Counted from the stretch's first letter, positions 43,570 through 53,651 are shown. The stretch is DNA of 64,000 nt from Ruoffia tabacinasalis (GCF_042652985.1 NZ_JBHSHQ010000011.1:53330-117329), one strand, 5' to 3'. Notes: a model not told the origin generated them from the sequence alone. A program made the numbers and translations.

Positions 43570-44454
43570 ATGAAAAAAGCAAAAAATATTATTACATTAC
43601 TCGTCTTAGCCAGCTTAGTCCTTGTTGGTTGTTCTTCCGGCGCTTCAGGTGGCAACATAAAGATTGGATCAAAAGACTTCACTGAAAGTCTGATCGTGAG
43701 TGAAATCTACGCCCTAGCTTTAGAAGAGAATGGTTACTCAGTCGAGCGCGTACCAAGTATCGCAAGTTCAGTGATACCTCAAGCTATTGAAAATTCAGAA
43801 ATTGATTTGTATCCAGAATATACTGGGACAGCCTTATTAAGTATCTTCAACTTACCGATGGACACAGATCCTGATAGTGTTGCTGAAACAATTCGTAATG
43901 CCTACGAAGAAGGTGGCGAGTTAACGACACTTGAATATGCGCCAGCGAACGATTCTCAAGGTATCGCAATTACTACTGCTGCTTCTGAAGAATACGGTAT
44001 TGATACAATCAGTGATTTACAAGCAAATGCAGAAAACATTCGCTTTGCGTCTCAAGGTGAGTTCGAAGAACGAGAAGACGGCTTAGAAGGACTTGAGGAA
44101 GTCTACGGTGAATTCGATTTTGAATCAATCACGGTCTATGATAATAGCTTAAAATACCAAGTCTTAAGTAGTGATGAAGCTGATGCGACACCTGCTTACA
44201 CGACTGAAGGGCAATTATCGAATACAGATTTGTATAAAGTATTAGAAGATGACCAAAACTTCTGGCCACCTTATAATTTAGTACCAGTTGTTCGCCAAGA
44301 AGTATTAGATGCGAACCCTGATATTGAAACCATTATTAATGACATTAACGCAACATTAGATACACAAACCGTTGTAGATCTGAATGCTAGCGTTGATATT
44401 GATGGGCGAGACTATATGGAAGTTGCGGAAGAATACTATAATTCGATTCAATAA
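43570..44454 (+). CDS. opuCC: Osmoprotectant (choline/betaine-type) ABC transporter substrate-binding lipoprotein
   Basis: 294 residues: lipobox LVLVGC, then the OpuAC/ProX fold with IKIGSKDFTESLIVSEIYA, IDLYPEYTGTALL and PPYNLVPVVRQEVL. It captures quaternary ammonium solutes. Gene order binding protein-permease-ATPase-permease matches OpuB/OpuC systems; the solute cannot be told from sequence alone. A hairpin terminator after the gene would favour extra copies of the binding protein. Confidence 0.88.
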   Translation: MKKAKNIITLLVLASLVLVGCSSGASGGNIKIGSKDFTESLIVSEIYALALEENGYSVERVPSIASSVIPQAIENSEIDLYPEYTGTALLSIFNLPMDTDPDSVAETIRNAYEEGGELTTLEYAPANDSQGIAITTAASEEYGIDTISDLQANAENIRFASQGEFEEREDGLEGLEEVYGEFDFESITVYDNSLKYQVLSSDEADATPAYTTEGQLSNTDLYKVLEDDQNFWPPYNLVPVVRQEVLDANPDIETIINDINATLDTQTVVDLNASVDIDGRDYMEVAEEYYNSIQ

Positions 44455-44472
44455 ACTAAGCACACAAATTTT

Positions 44473-44510
44473 TACGCGAGTAGAAGAAAACCCTCTACTT
44501 GCGTATTTTT
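44473..44510 (+). terminator. Intra-operon terminator/attenuator
   Basis: TACGCGAGTAGA (44473-44484) pairs with TCTACTTGCGTA (44494-44505) with one G-U; TTTTT follows. It sits between the binding-protein gene and the first permease gene. Confidence 0.85.
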
Positions 44511-44597
44511 ATTGGAAACAAATATTTTGGGAAAAGTGTCTTAATCATGTAAACTATACAGAAGATGCGACAACAAATTGGAATTGGAGGGAATTGC

Positions 44598-45233
44598 TTG
44601 CTTTATCAAATGATAGAATACTTTCAAACGGACTCTAGTGAGTTCATTGGATACTTAATCCAACATATTAAACTAAGCCTAATTGCCTTAATTATTGCGA
44701 TTTGTATCGGCATACCCTTAGGTTATATTAGTTACCGAAATAAGAAGTTAGGTGAGGTCTTAACAACGTCTTCGCAATTACTGCGAATTATACCGAGTCT
44801 AGCGGTGTTATTCATCTTAATACCAATCATCGGGGTGGGAGAATTACCAGCACTGATTGCTTTAACTTTTCTAGCCATTCCGCCAATTATTATGAATACA
44901 ATTCTTGGTTTTAATGAGATTCCGGCGATCACTTTAGAAGTGGCTCGGGGCATTGGAATGAACCAGAAGCAATTACGTAACCGGATTGAATTTCCACTTG
45001 CGGCGCCTTATATTTTAAATGGAATTAAACTAGCCTTAGTTGAAATTATTGCCAGTGCGACTTTAGCAACCTATATCGGAGCCGGAGGACTGGGAACGTT
45101 AATCTTTACTGGATTAGGACTTTACCGAATGGATTTATTAGTCATTGGTGGGGGAACGGTCGCGGTATTATCGTTATTAAGTATGGCTTTAATGGATTTA
45201 TTAATAGAGAAAGTGGGGGAGAACCATGGCTAA
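44598..45233 (+). CDS. opuCB: Osmoprotectant ABC transporter permease
   Basis: 211 residues, five to six membrane helices, with the BPD_transp_1 EAA-like loop GIGMNQKQLRNRIEFPLAAPYI and SATLATYIGAGGLGTLI. TTG 44598 is six bases after GGAGGG; a longer frame upstream lacks a site. The end overlaps the ATPase gene by 8 bases. Confidence 0.88.
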   Translation: MLYQMIEYFQTDSSEFIGYLIQHIKLSLIALIIAICIGIPLGYISYRNKKLGEVLTTSSQLLRIIPSLAVLFILIPIIGVGELPALIALTFLAIPPIIMNTILGFNEIPAITLEVARGIGMNQKQLRNRIEFPLAAPYILNGIKLALVEIIASATLATYIGAGGLGTLIFTGLGLYRMDLLVIGGGTVAVLSLLSMALMDLLIEKVGENHG

Positions 45234-45993
45234 GACAAAGATAAAATTCAGAAACATCAACAAATCGTTCGGCGATAAAGAAATCATCAAAGATTTGTCC
45301 TTTGATATTGAAGAAGGTCAATTCATAACGATCCTTGGCTCATCCGGGTCAGGTAAGACAACGACTTTAAAAATGGTCAATCGACTGATCGAACCAAACA
45401 GTGGTCAAATTGAAATCAATGATAAAGAAATCAAAGAGTATGATTTAATCGAATTGCGCCGAAAAATTGGCTATGTCGTTCAACAAATCGGACTTTTCCC
45501 ACACATTACGATTGAAAAGAATATTGCTACCGTGCCAGAATTACTTGGCTGGGAACCAGAAAAGATTAAAGAACGCGTAACTGAATTAATGGCTTTAATT
45601 CAATTACCGTATTCAGAATATGCTAACCGATATCCGAAACAATTATCCGGCGGTCAACAACAGCGTATTGGCGTGGCACGTGCACTCGCAGCCAATCCTC
45701 AAATTATGTTGTTAGACGAGCCTTTTGGTTCTGTTGATGCCATTACCCGTAAAGAATTGCAGACACAAATTAAAGCAATCCATGCAGAATTAGACAGTAA
45801 AACATTCTTATTCGTTACACATGATATCAACGAAGCCTTCTTACTCGGCGACCGAGTGATGATTATGGATAAAGGACGCATTGAACAATATGATACACCA
45901 CAAAATATTATAAAAAATCCAAAAGGTGCATTCGTTAATAGTTTATTAGATACGGTTCGTGAAGAAGAGTCTTTATGGAGTGAGTTAATATGA
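45226..45993 (+). CDS. opuCA: Osmoprotectant ABC transporter ATPase without CBS domains
   Basis: 255 residues: Walker A GSSGSGKTT, Q-loop, signature LSGGQQQRIGVARALA, Walker B IMLLDEPFGSVD and the switch His. Typical OpuCA proteins run to ~380-400 residues with two C-terminal CBS domains that sense ionic strength; here the protein ends right after the nucleotide-binding domain. The stop overlaps the next start (ATGA). Confidence 0.9.
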   Translation: MAKTKIKFRNINKSFGDKEIIKDLSFDIEEGQFITILGSSGSGKTTTLKMVNRLIEPNSGQIEINDKEIKEYDLIELRRKIGYVVQQIGLFPHITIEKNIATVPELLGWEPEKIKERVTELMALIQLPYSEYANRYPKQLSGGQQQRIGVARALAANPQIMLLDEPFGSVDAITRKELQTQIKAIHAELDSKTFLFVTHDINEAFLLGDRVMIMDKGRIEQYDTPQNIIKNPKGAFVNSLLDTVREEESLWSELI

Positions 45994-46622
45994 TCGATTA
46001 CTTAATTCGATATAGTGACCGTCTTATTGATGCGACAGTGACACATCTCCAACTTGTGACGATCTCATTACTCATCGCCATTGCGATTGCTGGCGTGATT
46101 ATCTACATCTTAATTCATAACCAAAGATGGTTAAAGCGTCTGACTTACTTTTTCTCAGCCTTATATTCCGTTCCAAGTTATGCTATGTTTGCGCTTTTAA
46201 TTCCTGTGACAGGCTTAGGTGCTGATACGGCAATGATTGTTCTCACTTTGTACTGTGAATATATTTTGCTGCGAACCTTTAGTACAGGAATACAAGAAAT
46301 TGACCCTATGATTGTGGAAGCAGCCATTGGCATGGGAATGACGGATAAAGAATTATTCTTTCGAATCTACCTGCCACTTTCTTCTAAAGCAATCTTTAGT
46401 GGGATTCGACTCGCCATGACTTCGAGTATCGGAATTGCGACCATAGGTGCGACAATTAATGCTGGAGGCTTGGGAACGATTCTCTTCTCAGGTTTAAGAA
46501 CACAAGACATGGTTCAAATTCTTTGGGGGATGATTTTGACGGTTTTATTATGTATTGCGTGCAACTTTATCCTAAAACAGATTGAAAAATTTGCGTTAAG
46601 AAACTATGAATTGGAAGGTTAA
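45990..46622 (+). CDS. opuCD: Osmoprotectant ABC transporter permease
   Basis: 210 residues with about five membrane helices and the EAA-type loop AIGMGMTDKELFFRIYLPLSSKAIF, then SSIGIATIGATINAGGLGTIL. Second permease of the heterodimer; four-base overlap with the ATPase gene shows coupling. Confidence 0.88.
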   Translation: MIDYLIRYSDRLIDATVTHLQLVTISLLIAIAIAGVIIYILIHNQRWLKRLTYFFSALYSVPSYAMFALLIPVTGLGADTAMIVLTLYCEYILLRTFSTGIQEIDPMIVEAAIGMGMTDKELFFRIYLPLSSKAIFSGIRLAMTSSIGIATIGATINAGGLGTILFSGLRTQDMVQILWGMILTVLLCIACNFILKQIEKFALRNYELEG

Positions 46623-46656
46623 TTTGCTTATAAAAGTTTGAAATTAGTCGATGACT

Positions 46657-46684
46657 CCCAAATGTGAAAGCATTTGGGTATTTT
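46657..46684 (+). terminator. Terminator of the opuC operon
   Basis: CCCAAATG (46657-46664) pairs with CATTTGGG (46671-46678), followed by TATTTT. Confidence 0.8.
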
Positions 46685-46760
46685 AATATAATTCGGTATT
46701 TTATGTCCAAAGTATATAGAAATTTTGTTATAATTATAATATGTAGAAAGAGGTGCTTGC

Positions 46761-47597
46761 ATGCCCGAGTTACCGGAAGTTGAAGTAAATCGAAAAGGTT
46801 TAGACAAATTAGTCAAAGGTAAAAAAATTAAAAATATTAACGTCTTTTGGAAGCGAATTGTTGTTCAATTTGAAGAGAATCCAAATGTCCTTCTGCCCTT
46901 AATTGATGAGACCATATTATCGGTGGACAGACGTGGTAAATACTTATTATTCCGTTTTCCTGATAGTTATTTAGTGTCTCATTTGCGGATGGAAGGAAAG
47001 TATTTTTATTTTCCAGAAGAGGAAGTACCAAAAACAAAAGACAAACATACGCATGTCATCATTGAATTTCATGACAAGAGCCAATTACATTATAATGATG
47101 TACGGAAATTTGGTAGAATGGAGTATGTTCCAAAAAATTTAATCAAAACATTCTTTGCTGAGCGAAAGATTGGTCCAGAACCAACGGAAGCAGAGTTTCA
47201 TATAGAAGAGTTCAAAGATCAATTAGAGAAATCGAAGCAGCCGATTAAAACGGCTTTGTTATCACAAAAGATAGTGACTGGACTAGGGAATATTTATGTG
47301 GATGAAGTCTTATTTGAAGCACAGATTCACCCACAAACAGTTGGATCCCAACTATCAGATAAACAGATAAATACCTTGTATCATGCTATAATTAATATAA
47401 TGAGTAAGGCAGTGGAACTTGGCGGATCAACGATTCGAAGTTACCGCAATACTGTTGGAGAAGCAGGGCGCTATCAGAACGAGTTAAAAGTATACGGTAA
47501 GACCGGTGAGCCTTGTGTCCGGTGTCAAACTCCCATTGAGAAAATCCGCGTAGCCCAAAGAGGGACACACTATTGTCCTGTATGCCAAAGATTATAA
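46761..47597 (+). CDS. mutM: Formamidopyrimidine-DNA glycosylase
   Basis: 278 residues. The N-terminal PELPEVE gives the catalytic Pro2 and Glu3; helix-two-turn-helix region GLGNIYVDEVLF; C-terminal zinc finger CVRC..CPVC. It removes oxidised purines in base-excision repair. The segment LGGSTIRSYRN is the usual damaged-base loop. Begins the mutM-coaE-nrdR-dnaB-dnaI run. Confidence 0.97.
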   Translation: MPELPEVEVNRKGLDKLVKGKKIKNINVFWKRIVVQFEENPNVLLPLIDETILSVDRRGKYLLFRFPDSYLVSHLRMEGKYFYFPEEEVPKTKDKHTHVIIEFHDKSQLHYNDVRKFGRMEYVPKNLIKTFFAERKIGPEPTEAEFHIEEFKDQLEKSKQPIKTALLSQKIVTGLGNIYVDEVLFEAQIHPQTVGSQLSDKQINTLYHAIINIMSKAVELGGSTIRSYRNTVGEAGRYQNELKVYGKTGEPCVRCQTPIEKIRVAQRGTHYCPVCQRL

Positions 47598-47611
47598 CAG
47601 GAGATAAACGT

Positions 47612-48208
47612 ATGAAAGCTATTGCTATAACAGGAAGTATCGCAACTGGAAAATCCACGGTTTCAAAATATCTAATTCAACAGGGTTATCCAGTGATTGA
47701 TACAGATATTATTAGTCGCGTTGTGGTTGAAAAAGGTACTGTTGGCTTAGAACGATTGAAAGAAAATTTCGGAAACGATATTATTCAAGCAGATGGTACG
47801 TTAAACCGCAAAGCTTTAGGAAATATTGTGTTTAATGATGAAGCGAGTATTGAGAAACTCAATCAAATTTTACATCCGTTAATTTCTAAAGAATCTAAAG
47901 AAAGAATGGCAGCATATAAAGAAGAAGGTCATTCACTAATCTTTGTGGATATCCCTTTATATTATGAAGTGGATATTGACATTCCAACGGATGTCGTCTG
48001 GCTTGTATACGTCTCACCAGACATTCAATTAGAACGCTTAATGAAGCGGAATCAAATTGGTGAAGAAGATGCACGCCAACTTATTAGCAATCAAATATCG
48101 ATTCAAGATAAGGCCAAATGGAGCGAAATCGTGATTGATAATTCAAACACACTTGAAGAGACACATAAACAAATCGATCAACTATTAAAAGCAGAGAATA
48201 ACAAGTAA
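47612..48208 (+). CDS. coaE: Dephospho-CoA kinase
   Basis: 198 residues, P-loop GSIATGKST, DTDIISR and a lid region with LMKRN. Last step of coenzyme A synthesis. A longer frame overlaps mutM, but AGGAG nine bases upstream marks ATG 47612. Confidence 0.96.
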   Translation: MKAIAITGSIATGKSTVSKYLIQQGYPVIDTDIISRVVVEKGTVGLERLKENFGNDIIQADGTLNRKALGNIVFNDEASIEKLNQILHPLISKESKERMAAYKEEGHSLIFVDIPLYYEVDIDIPTDVVWLVYVSPDIQLERLMKRNQIGEEDARQLISNQISIQDKAKWSEIVIDNSNTLEETHKQIDQLLKAENNK

Positions 48209-48229
48209 TTACTTAAGGAGGTATGTACA

Positions 48230-48730
48230 ATGCAATGTCCTAAATGTCAGGGTCAGTCATCCAAAGTGATTGACTCACGTCCGGCAGAAGAGGGTCAATC
48301 CATTCGTCGAAGAAGAGAATGTTTACAATGTGGCTTTCGCTTCAATACTCATGAGCGGATCGAGCAATCACCATTACTAGTAGTAAAACGCGATGGTACG
48401 CGTGAAGAATTTAATCGAGATAAATTAATGCGAGGCATTGTTCGAAGTGCGGAAAAACGGCCGATTGCGGTGGAGCAGATGAATGAACTTGTGAATCAAG
48501 TGGAAGAGTCCATTCGAGATGACGCTGACCAAGAGATCGAGACAAGCCGTATTGGGGAATATGTCATGCCTCTTCTTATGGAATTGGATGAGGTTGCCTA
48601 CATTCGCTTTGCGAGTGTCTACCGTGAATTCCAATCGCGTGAGAGTTTCATGAAAGAATTAGAATCTATGGCAGGTAAGCATGGATCACAGATTGAGGAA
48701 GGTCAAGATCAAGATGAGCCTAACCATTAA
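48230..48730 (+). CDS. nrdR: Ribonucleotide reductase repressor NrdR
   Basis: 166 residues: N-terminal zinc ribbon (CPKC..CLQC) with RRRRECLQCGFRFNTHERIE, then the ATP-cone domain (VVKRDGTREEFNRDKLMRGI). It represses nrd genes in response to ATP/dATP. A strong AAGGAGGT precedes it. The tail (EEGQDQDEPNH) is slightly long and overlaps dnaB by 17 bases. Confidence 0.97.
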   Translation: MQCPKCQGQSSKVIDSRPAEEGQSIRRRRECLQCGFRFNTHERIEQSPLLVVKRDGTREEFNRDKLMRGIVRSAEKRPIAVEQMNELVNQVEESIRDDADQEIETSRIGEYVMPLLMELDEVAYIRFASVYREFQSRESFMKELESMAGKHGSQIEEGQDQDEPNH

Positions 48731-50153
48731 TCCGCTTCAACCCTTTGTTTTAAAAGGGCAAGCAGATATTTCAGCTAATTATCTAGAAAGTTTAACTCAT
48801 TTATATCAACCAATTATCGGTCCAGAAAGTATGGGTCTATACTTAACGCTAATGTCAATGCCAACAACTGTTCACTTGGATAGTCGCAGATCATTACGTC
48901 ATCAAATTTTACTACTTCACTTGAACATTGGTATTAAAGAATTGAATGAAGCACGGATAAAACTCGAGGCCGTCGGTTTAATGCGAACATATCGCGATAT
49001 GAAATCAAATTCGAATCCCGTACATCAAACAATTCTCTATGATTTAAAGTTGCCCCTACTCAATCAAGCCTTTTTCCAAGATGCTTTATTAAGTACAGCT
49101 TTATTAAATCAATTGGGAGAGAAAGACTACGAAGAGTTAACAACACTTTTAACTGTAGAAGCGATTGATGAGGATCGTTATGCTGAGGAGACGTCCACCT
49201 TTCAAAAGGCGTTATATCCTATTCAAGTCAATGAAGCTGCTACAAAAGTTATTGACGAACAACCAGATAAAGTGCATAATTATGCACCTGGTTTAGAATA
49301 TAGTCGTTTTATTTCTTATTTAATTTCTGAAGGAATAAACCATTCAGAATTAACTGAAGAATTGAAAGAACAGATTTATGCGATCCATGATATTTACGGC
49401 AATACAGAAAGCGAGTTAGCTAATCTAGTATACTTAGCTATGGATAAAACTACCGGAAATGTAAATTTAAATGACTTGAAGAAAATTGCTCAAAGACAAA
49501 ATAAAAAAGCTGAATCGAATTGGCAACAAGACCAACTTGAGCCAAGGACGGAGTCGAACCGAACGTCTCGAATGTATACGAAAGAAGAAGTAGAAGACCG
49601 CAGACAACAATTAAAAGCGCAACATCCTGAATTAGCGCCAGGAGCGGTTCAATTGGTGATTTCGTGTGAACAAATGCCGAGTAATGCATTCTTGAATAAG
49701 ATGAAGCAAGCCAAAAAAACTTTCGCAACCGATTCAGAGCATTTTTATATTAGAGATTTAGCAGAAAAAACACGTTTAAACGAACATGTTGTGAACTTTT
49801 TAATCTACTATCTTTTAGTGATTAACGACAGACCGAATATTTATAAAGGCGAATTGCAACGTGTAGCGAGTGAATGGGAACAAGAGGAATTAACGAATAT
49901 CCCTAAGGCGATGCAATATGTGAAAGAACAACGCAAGAAGAAAGAAATCGAACAGAAGCAAAGAGAAAACCGTTCGAATTACAAGAAACGTGGACAATCC
50001 CAGCATCAAGAGATTATTCCATCTTGGTTGAAGGATAAGGAACAGTCCGTGCAACAACAAGAGACTCCTCAAACTGCATCTCAACCGCAATATAGTGAAG
50101 ATGAGATGCGTAAGCGTCTGAATGAGTTAATAGGGGAAGAAGGTGATTCATAG
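48714..50153 (+). CDS. dnaB: Replication initiation/membrane attachment protein DnaB (Firmicutes type)
   Basis: 479 residues: N-terminal winged-helix dimer domain (~1-150) and a DnaB/DnaD C-terminal domain (~320-420, with FAT..YIRDLAEKTRLNEHVVNFLIYYL and NDRPNIYKGELQRVASEW), then a Gln/Lys-rich tail. It helps DnaI load the replicative helicase at the origin; it is not the DnaB helicase of E. coli. ATG 48714 lies inside the nrdR end. Confidence 0.92.
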   Translation: MSLTINPLQPFVLKGQADISANYLESLTHLYQPIIGPESMGLYLTLMSMPTTVHLDSRRSLRHQILLLHLNIGIKELNEARIKLEAVGLMRTYRDMKSNSNPVHQTILYDLKLPLLNQAFFQDALLSTALLNQLGEKDYEELTTLLTVEAIDEDRYAEETSTFQKALYPIQVNEAATKVIDEQPDKVHNYAPGLEYSRFISYLISEGINHSELTEELKEQIYAIHDIYGNTESELANLVYLAMDKTTGNVNLNDLKKIAQRQNKKAESNWQQDQLEPRTESNRTSRMYTKEEVEDRRQQLKAQHPELAPGAVQLVISCEQMPSNAFLNKMKQAKKTFATDSEHFYIRDLAEKTRLNEHVVNFLIYYLLVINDRPNIYKGELQRVASEWEQEELTNIPKAMQYVKEQRKKKEIEQKQRENRSNYKKRGQSQHQEIIPSWLKDKEQSVQQQETPQTASQPQYSEDEMRKRLNELIGEEGDS

Positions 50154-51082
50154 TGCAAAAAATTAATCAAATATTGACTCGGTTTACGAGAGATCCAAAG
50201 TTTCAAGCAGATTATAAAGCGACCGTCGATTATGTCTTAAATCATCCCGATGTCAAAGCGTTTGTGAACCAGCATGAAGAGGCCATTTCTCAAGAAATGA
50301 TTGAAAATTCGATTTCTAAATTGAATGAATTCGCACGGGAAATGGATCTATTAAGAAAAGGTGAACAAGGACAAAATCCTGGTTTCAAACCAGTCTTGTT
50401 CTTAAATTATAATTACATCGATGTATCATATGTGCCGACTAAGGCTTACTATGAGAATAAAGAGAAGCAGCAACAAAGAAGTTTATTAGATAACCGAATG
50501 ATGTCTGCGGATGTAAGAGAAGCGACCTTGACTGAGTATTATGCCAATACAGAGTCGCGTAAGCAGCTTTTAGCAGAAGTGATCAGCTTTATAGATGAGT
50601 ACAAGAAGAACCCACATCGTGCTCAAGGCTTATACATCTCAGGGGAATTTGGTGTAGGTAAGACTTATTTACTGGGTGCTTTAGCCAATGCACTAGTGAA
50701 GTTGAATAAAAGTGTGACGATGATTCATTATCCAACCTTTACAACGGAGATTAAATCGACGTTTGCTGATAATTCAACACAAAAAGTTTTAACGGATGTG
50801 AAGTCGGTCGATATCTTAATTATTGATGATATCGGAGCCGAAGCTAACACCGTTTGGGTACGTGATGAAGTATTGACGACCATTCTAGAATACCGTATGA
50901 AGGAGTCATTACCGACATTCTTTTCGTCAAACTTTAACTTAAAAGAGATCGAAAGCCACTTAGCTCACTCAAGAGATGGTGGTAACGAAACAATTAAAGC
51001 GAAGCGAATTATGGAAAGAATTCGTTTCCTAGCAAAAGAAGTCTCTCTTACAGGAGAGAACTTAAGACATAGAAATAGATAA
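50153..51082 (+). CDS. dnaI: Primosomal helicase loader DnaI
   Basis: 309 residues: N-terminal DnaI domain (~1-90) and AAA+ ATPase with GEFGVGKTYLLGALA (Walker A) and VDILIIDDIGAE (Walker B), ending in the sensor region SSNFNLKEIE. It is the partner of DnaB/DnaD. GTG 50153 shares a base with the dnaB stop. Confidence 0.96.
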   Translation: MQKINQILTRFTRDPKFQADYKATVDYVLNHPDVKAFVNQHEEAISQEMIENSISKLNEFAREMDLLRKGEQGQNPGFKPVLFLNYNYIDVSYVPTKAYYENKEKQQQRSLLDNRMMSADVREATLTEYYANTESRKQLLAEVISFIDEYKKNPHRAQGLYISGEFGVGKTYLLGALANALVKLNKSVTMIHYPTFTTEIKSTFADNSTQKVLTDVKSVDILIIDDIGAEANTVWVRDEVLTTILEYRMKESLPTFFSSNFNLKEIESHLAHSRDGGNETIKAKRIMERIRFLAKEVSLTGENLRHRNR

Positions 51083-51093
51083 GGAGGGATGAT

Positions 51094-51297
51094 TTGAACC
51101 GTAATCCTGAAGAAGAATTAAAACAAAAGCGACTACTCATGATTTATTTTGGGATCGCCCTAGCCATTCAAGTAATCGTCCTTTTCATCTATTATTTTAG
51201 AGAAGGACAAACACAATTAGCCTTTCCAATGCTTTTGGGTATTTTTATTACAGGTGCTGGCTTGGTGACGCTTTCGCAGTTTGGTAAGCGACAATAG
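51094..51297 (+). CDS. Two-helix small membrane protein
   Basis: 67 residues: charged N-terminus, membrane helices at ~14-33 and ~43-60, charged end. The start is TTG 51094 after AAGGAGGG, 11 bp from dnaI, so it is cotranscribed with the primosome genes. Unknown role. Confidence 0.65.
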   Translation: MNRNPEEELKQKRLLMIYFGIALAIQVIVLFIYYFREGQTQLAFPMLLGIFITGAGLVTLSQFGKRQ

Positions 51298-51329
51298 GAC
51301 TTGTAATTCAATAAAAGTCATGATATAAA

Positions 51330-51655
51330 TATGATATAGCTTTTGCTTTCATTAGGAAGTGAAAAGCCCTTAAATGAATAAACCACTTTACATGAAGACA
51401 ACTTAGTAAACTCAATGCTCTCAGAGAGGGATGATTTGGTGCGACATCCTACATTGCTTTATATAAGACCCCTTCATATACTTTTACTCTGAACTCGGTT
51501 TCGATATTAGGAGTAGACGCAGATGCCCGTTAAGCTTGAATGAAGTTCATAGGACACTAATTTAGTGTCTCTATGGAAAAATTTGGGTGGAACCACGTAA
51601 TAAATTTCACGTCCCATTGATTGAGTACACGCTCAGTCAATGGGATTTTTTTGTA
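51330..51655 (+). promoter_or_regulatory. T-box leader of thrS
   Basis: The T-box core TGGGTGGAACCACG is at 51584-51597, followed by the terminator stem CCCATTGATTGAG (51613-51625)/CTCAGTCAATGGG (51632-51644) and a T-run. The ~250 nt before it form the stem I region. Uncharged tRNA-Thr would pair with the specifier and T-box to prevent termination. I did not place the specifier codon securely. Confidence 0.92.
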
Positions 51656-51682
51656 TATTTTATAAAAAAGAGGAGAATAGTC

Positions 51683-53629
51683 ATGGACAAAATTAAATTA
51701 ACGTTTCCAGATGGAAATGTAAAAGAATTTGACGCAGGTATTACAATTGCTGATGTTGCTGATTCAATTAGTAAATCACTTAAAAAAGCAGCTTTAGCAG
51801 GGAAACTAGATGGGGAAATTATTGATTACCATACACCAATTACCAAAGATGGTGCGATTGAAGTTATCACAAATAAAAGCCCTGAAGCATTAGAATTAAT
51901 GCGTCACTCATCAGCGCATCTATTAGCACACGCGTTAACTCGTTTATACCCAGGAATTCAATTTGGTGTAGGGCCAGCGATTGAATCAGGATTCTACTAC
52001 GATACTTATAAAGAAGATCCAATCACTGAAGAAGATTTACCTAAGATTGAAAAAGAAATGAAGAAAATCATCTCTGAAAACCACGACATCATTGGTCGCG
52101 TCGTTTCTAGAGAAGAAGCATTAGAAATCTTTAAAGATGATGCTTTCAAACTAGAATTAATTAAAGAACTTCCAGAAGATGAAGAAATCTCAGTATACCA
52201 ACAAGGTGAATTCGTTGACTTATGTCGCGGAGGCCACATGCCTTCTACAGGTAAGATTAAAGTGGTTAAATTATTATCACTGGCTGGTGCATACTGGAGA
52301 GGGAATTCAGATAACACAATGATGCAACGTGTGTACGGTACAGCGTTCTTCAAACAAGATGAATTGGATGAATTCTTACGTTTACGTGAAGAAGCAAGAG
52401 AACGCGATCATCGTAAGTTAGGTAAAGAACTAGGCATCTTCATGATTAACCAAGAAGCGGGGCAAGGCTTACCATTCTGGTTACCAAACGGGGCAACAAT
52501 CCGTCGTACCATCGAACGTTACATTATGGATAAAGAAATTAGCTTAGGCTATGAGCACGTATATACACCCATCATGGCTAAATCAGATTTATATAAAACT
52601 TCTGGTCACTGGGATCACTATAAAGATGACATGTTCCCATTAATGGACATGGGTGACGGCGAAATGTTGGCACTACGTCCAATGAACTGTCCACATCACA
52701 TGTTAATTTACAAAAACGACATCCATTCATACCGTGAATTACCAATCCGTATTGCGGAATTAGGTATGATGCACCGTTACGAAAAATCAGGTGCCTTATC
52801 AGGATTACAACGTGTACGTGAGATGACATTGAACGACGCACATATCTTTGTACGTCCTGACCAAATTAAAGAAGAATTCAAACGCGTACTAAAATTAATT
52901 GAAGATGTATACAACGACTTCAATATTACTGACTACCGCTTCCGCTTAAGCTACCGCGATCCAGAAGATAAAGAGAAATACTTTGATGACGATCAAATGT
53001 GGGAAAAAGCAGAAGCAATGTTAAAAGAAGCGATGGACGAATTAGGTCTAGAATACTTTGAAGCAATTGGTGAAGCAGCCTTCTACGGACCTAAATTAGA
53101 CGTGCAATTCAAGACAGCCATTGGTCTTGAAGAAACAATGTCAACAGTTCAATTAGACTTCTTATTACCAGAACGTTTCGAATTAACTTATGTGGGTGAA
53201 GACGGACAAAATACACACCGACCAGTAGTTATTCACCGTGGTGTTGTATCAACAATGGAACGTTTCGTTGCTTACTTAATCGAAGAATACAAAGGGGCAT
53301 TCCCAACATGGTTAGCGCCTGTTCAAGCCGTATTATTACCTGTAAGTAATGATGCTCATGGTGACCGTATCGAAGAACTTTACCATGATTTAAGAGCGAA
53401 AGGTTACCGCGTTGAGATGGACTTACGTAACGAAAAATTAGGTTACAAGATTCGTGAAGCTCAAACGTCTAAAGTACCATACCAAATCGTTATTGGAGAC
53501 CAAGAGGTGGAAGACGGCACAGTGAATATCCGTCCATACAGCTCTAAAAATTCTCAAACGATGACTTACGACGAGTTTGTTGAGTACCTTGAGAAAGATA
53601 TCGCATCAAAAAGTCGTGACGCTGAATAA
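51683..53629 (+). CDS. thrS: Threonyl-tRNA synthetase
   Basis: 648 residues: TGS domain (~1-62), editing domain with HSSAHLLAHAL (~75) and CRGGHMPSTG, class II catalytic core (RPMNCPHHM, motif 2 YEKSGALSGLQRVREMT, VVSTMERF motif 3) and the anticodon domain (~540-640). GAGGAG precedes ATG 51683; longer frames start inside the T-box. Confidence 0.97.
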   Translation: MDKIKLTFPDGNVKEFDAGITIADVADSISKSLKKAALAGKLDGEIIDYHTPITKDGAIEVITNKSPEALELMRHSSAHLLAHALTRLYPGIQFGVGPAIESGFYYDTYKEDPITEEDLPKIEKEMKKIISENHDIIGRVVSREEALEIFKDDAFKLELIKELPEDEEISVYQQGEFVDLCRGGHMPSTGKIKVVKLLSLAGAYWRGNSDNTMMQRVYGTAFFKQDELDEFLRLREEARERDHRKLGKELGIFMINQEAGQGLPFWLPNGATIRRTIERYIMDKEISLGYEHVYTPIMAKSDLYKTSGHWDHYKDDMFPLMDMGDGEMLALRPMNCPHHMLIYKNDIHSYRELPIRIAELGMMHRYEKSGALSGLQRVREMTLNDAHIFVRPDQIKEEFKRVLKLIEDVYNDFNITDYRFRLSYRDPEDKEKYFDDDQMWEKAEAMLKEAMDELGLEYFEAIGEAAFYGPKLDVQFKTAIGLEETMSTVQLDFLLPERFELTYVGEDGQNTHRPVVIHRGVVSTMERFVAYLIEEYKGAFPTWLAPVQAVLLPVSNDAHGDRIEELYHDLRAKGYRVEMDLRNEKLGYKIREAQTSKVPYQIVIGDQEVEDGTVNIRPYSSKNSQTMTYDEFVEYLEKDIASKSRDAE

Positions 53630-53651
53630 TTTGAATAGTTAATAGCAGAAC

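Noticed and set aside
51587..51682. N-terminal extension of ThrRS
   Set aside because: It would begin in the T-box core and translate the terminator; ATG 51683 follows a clear GAGGAG.
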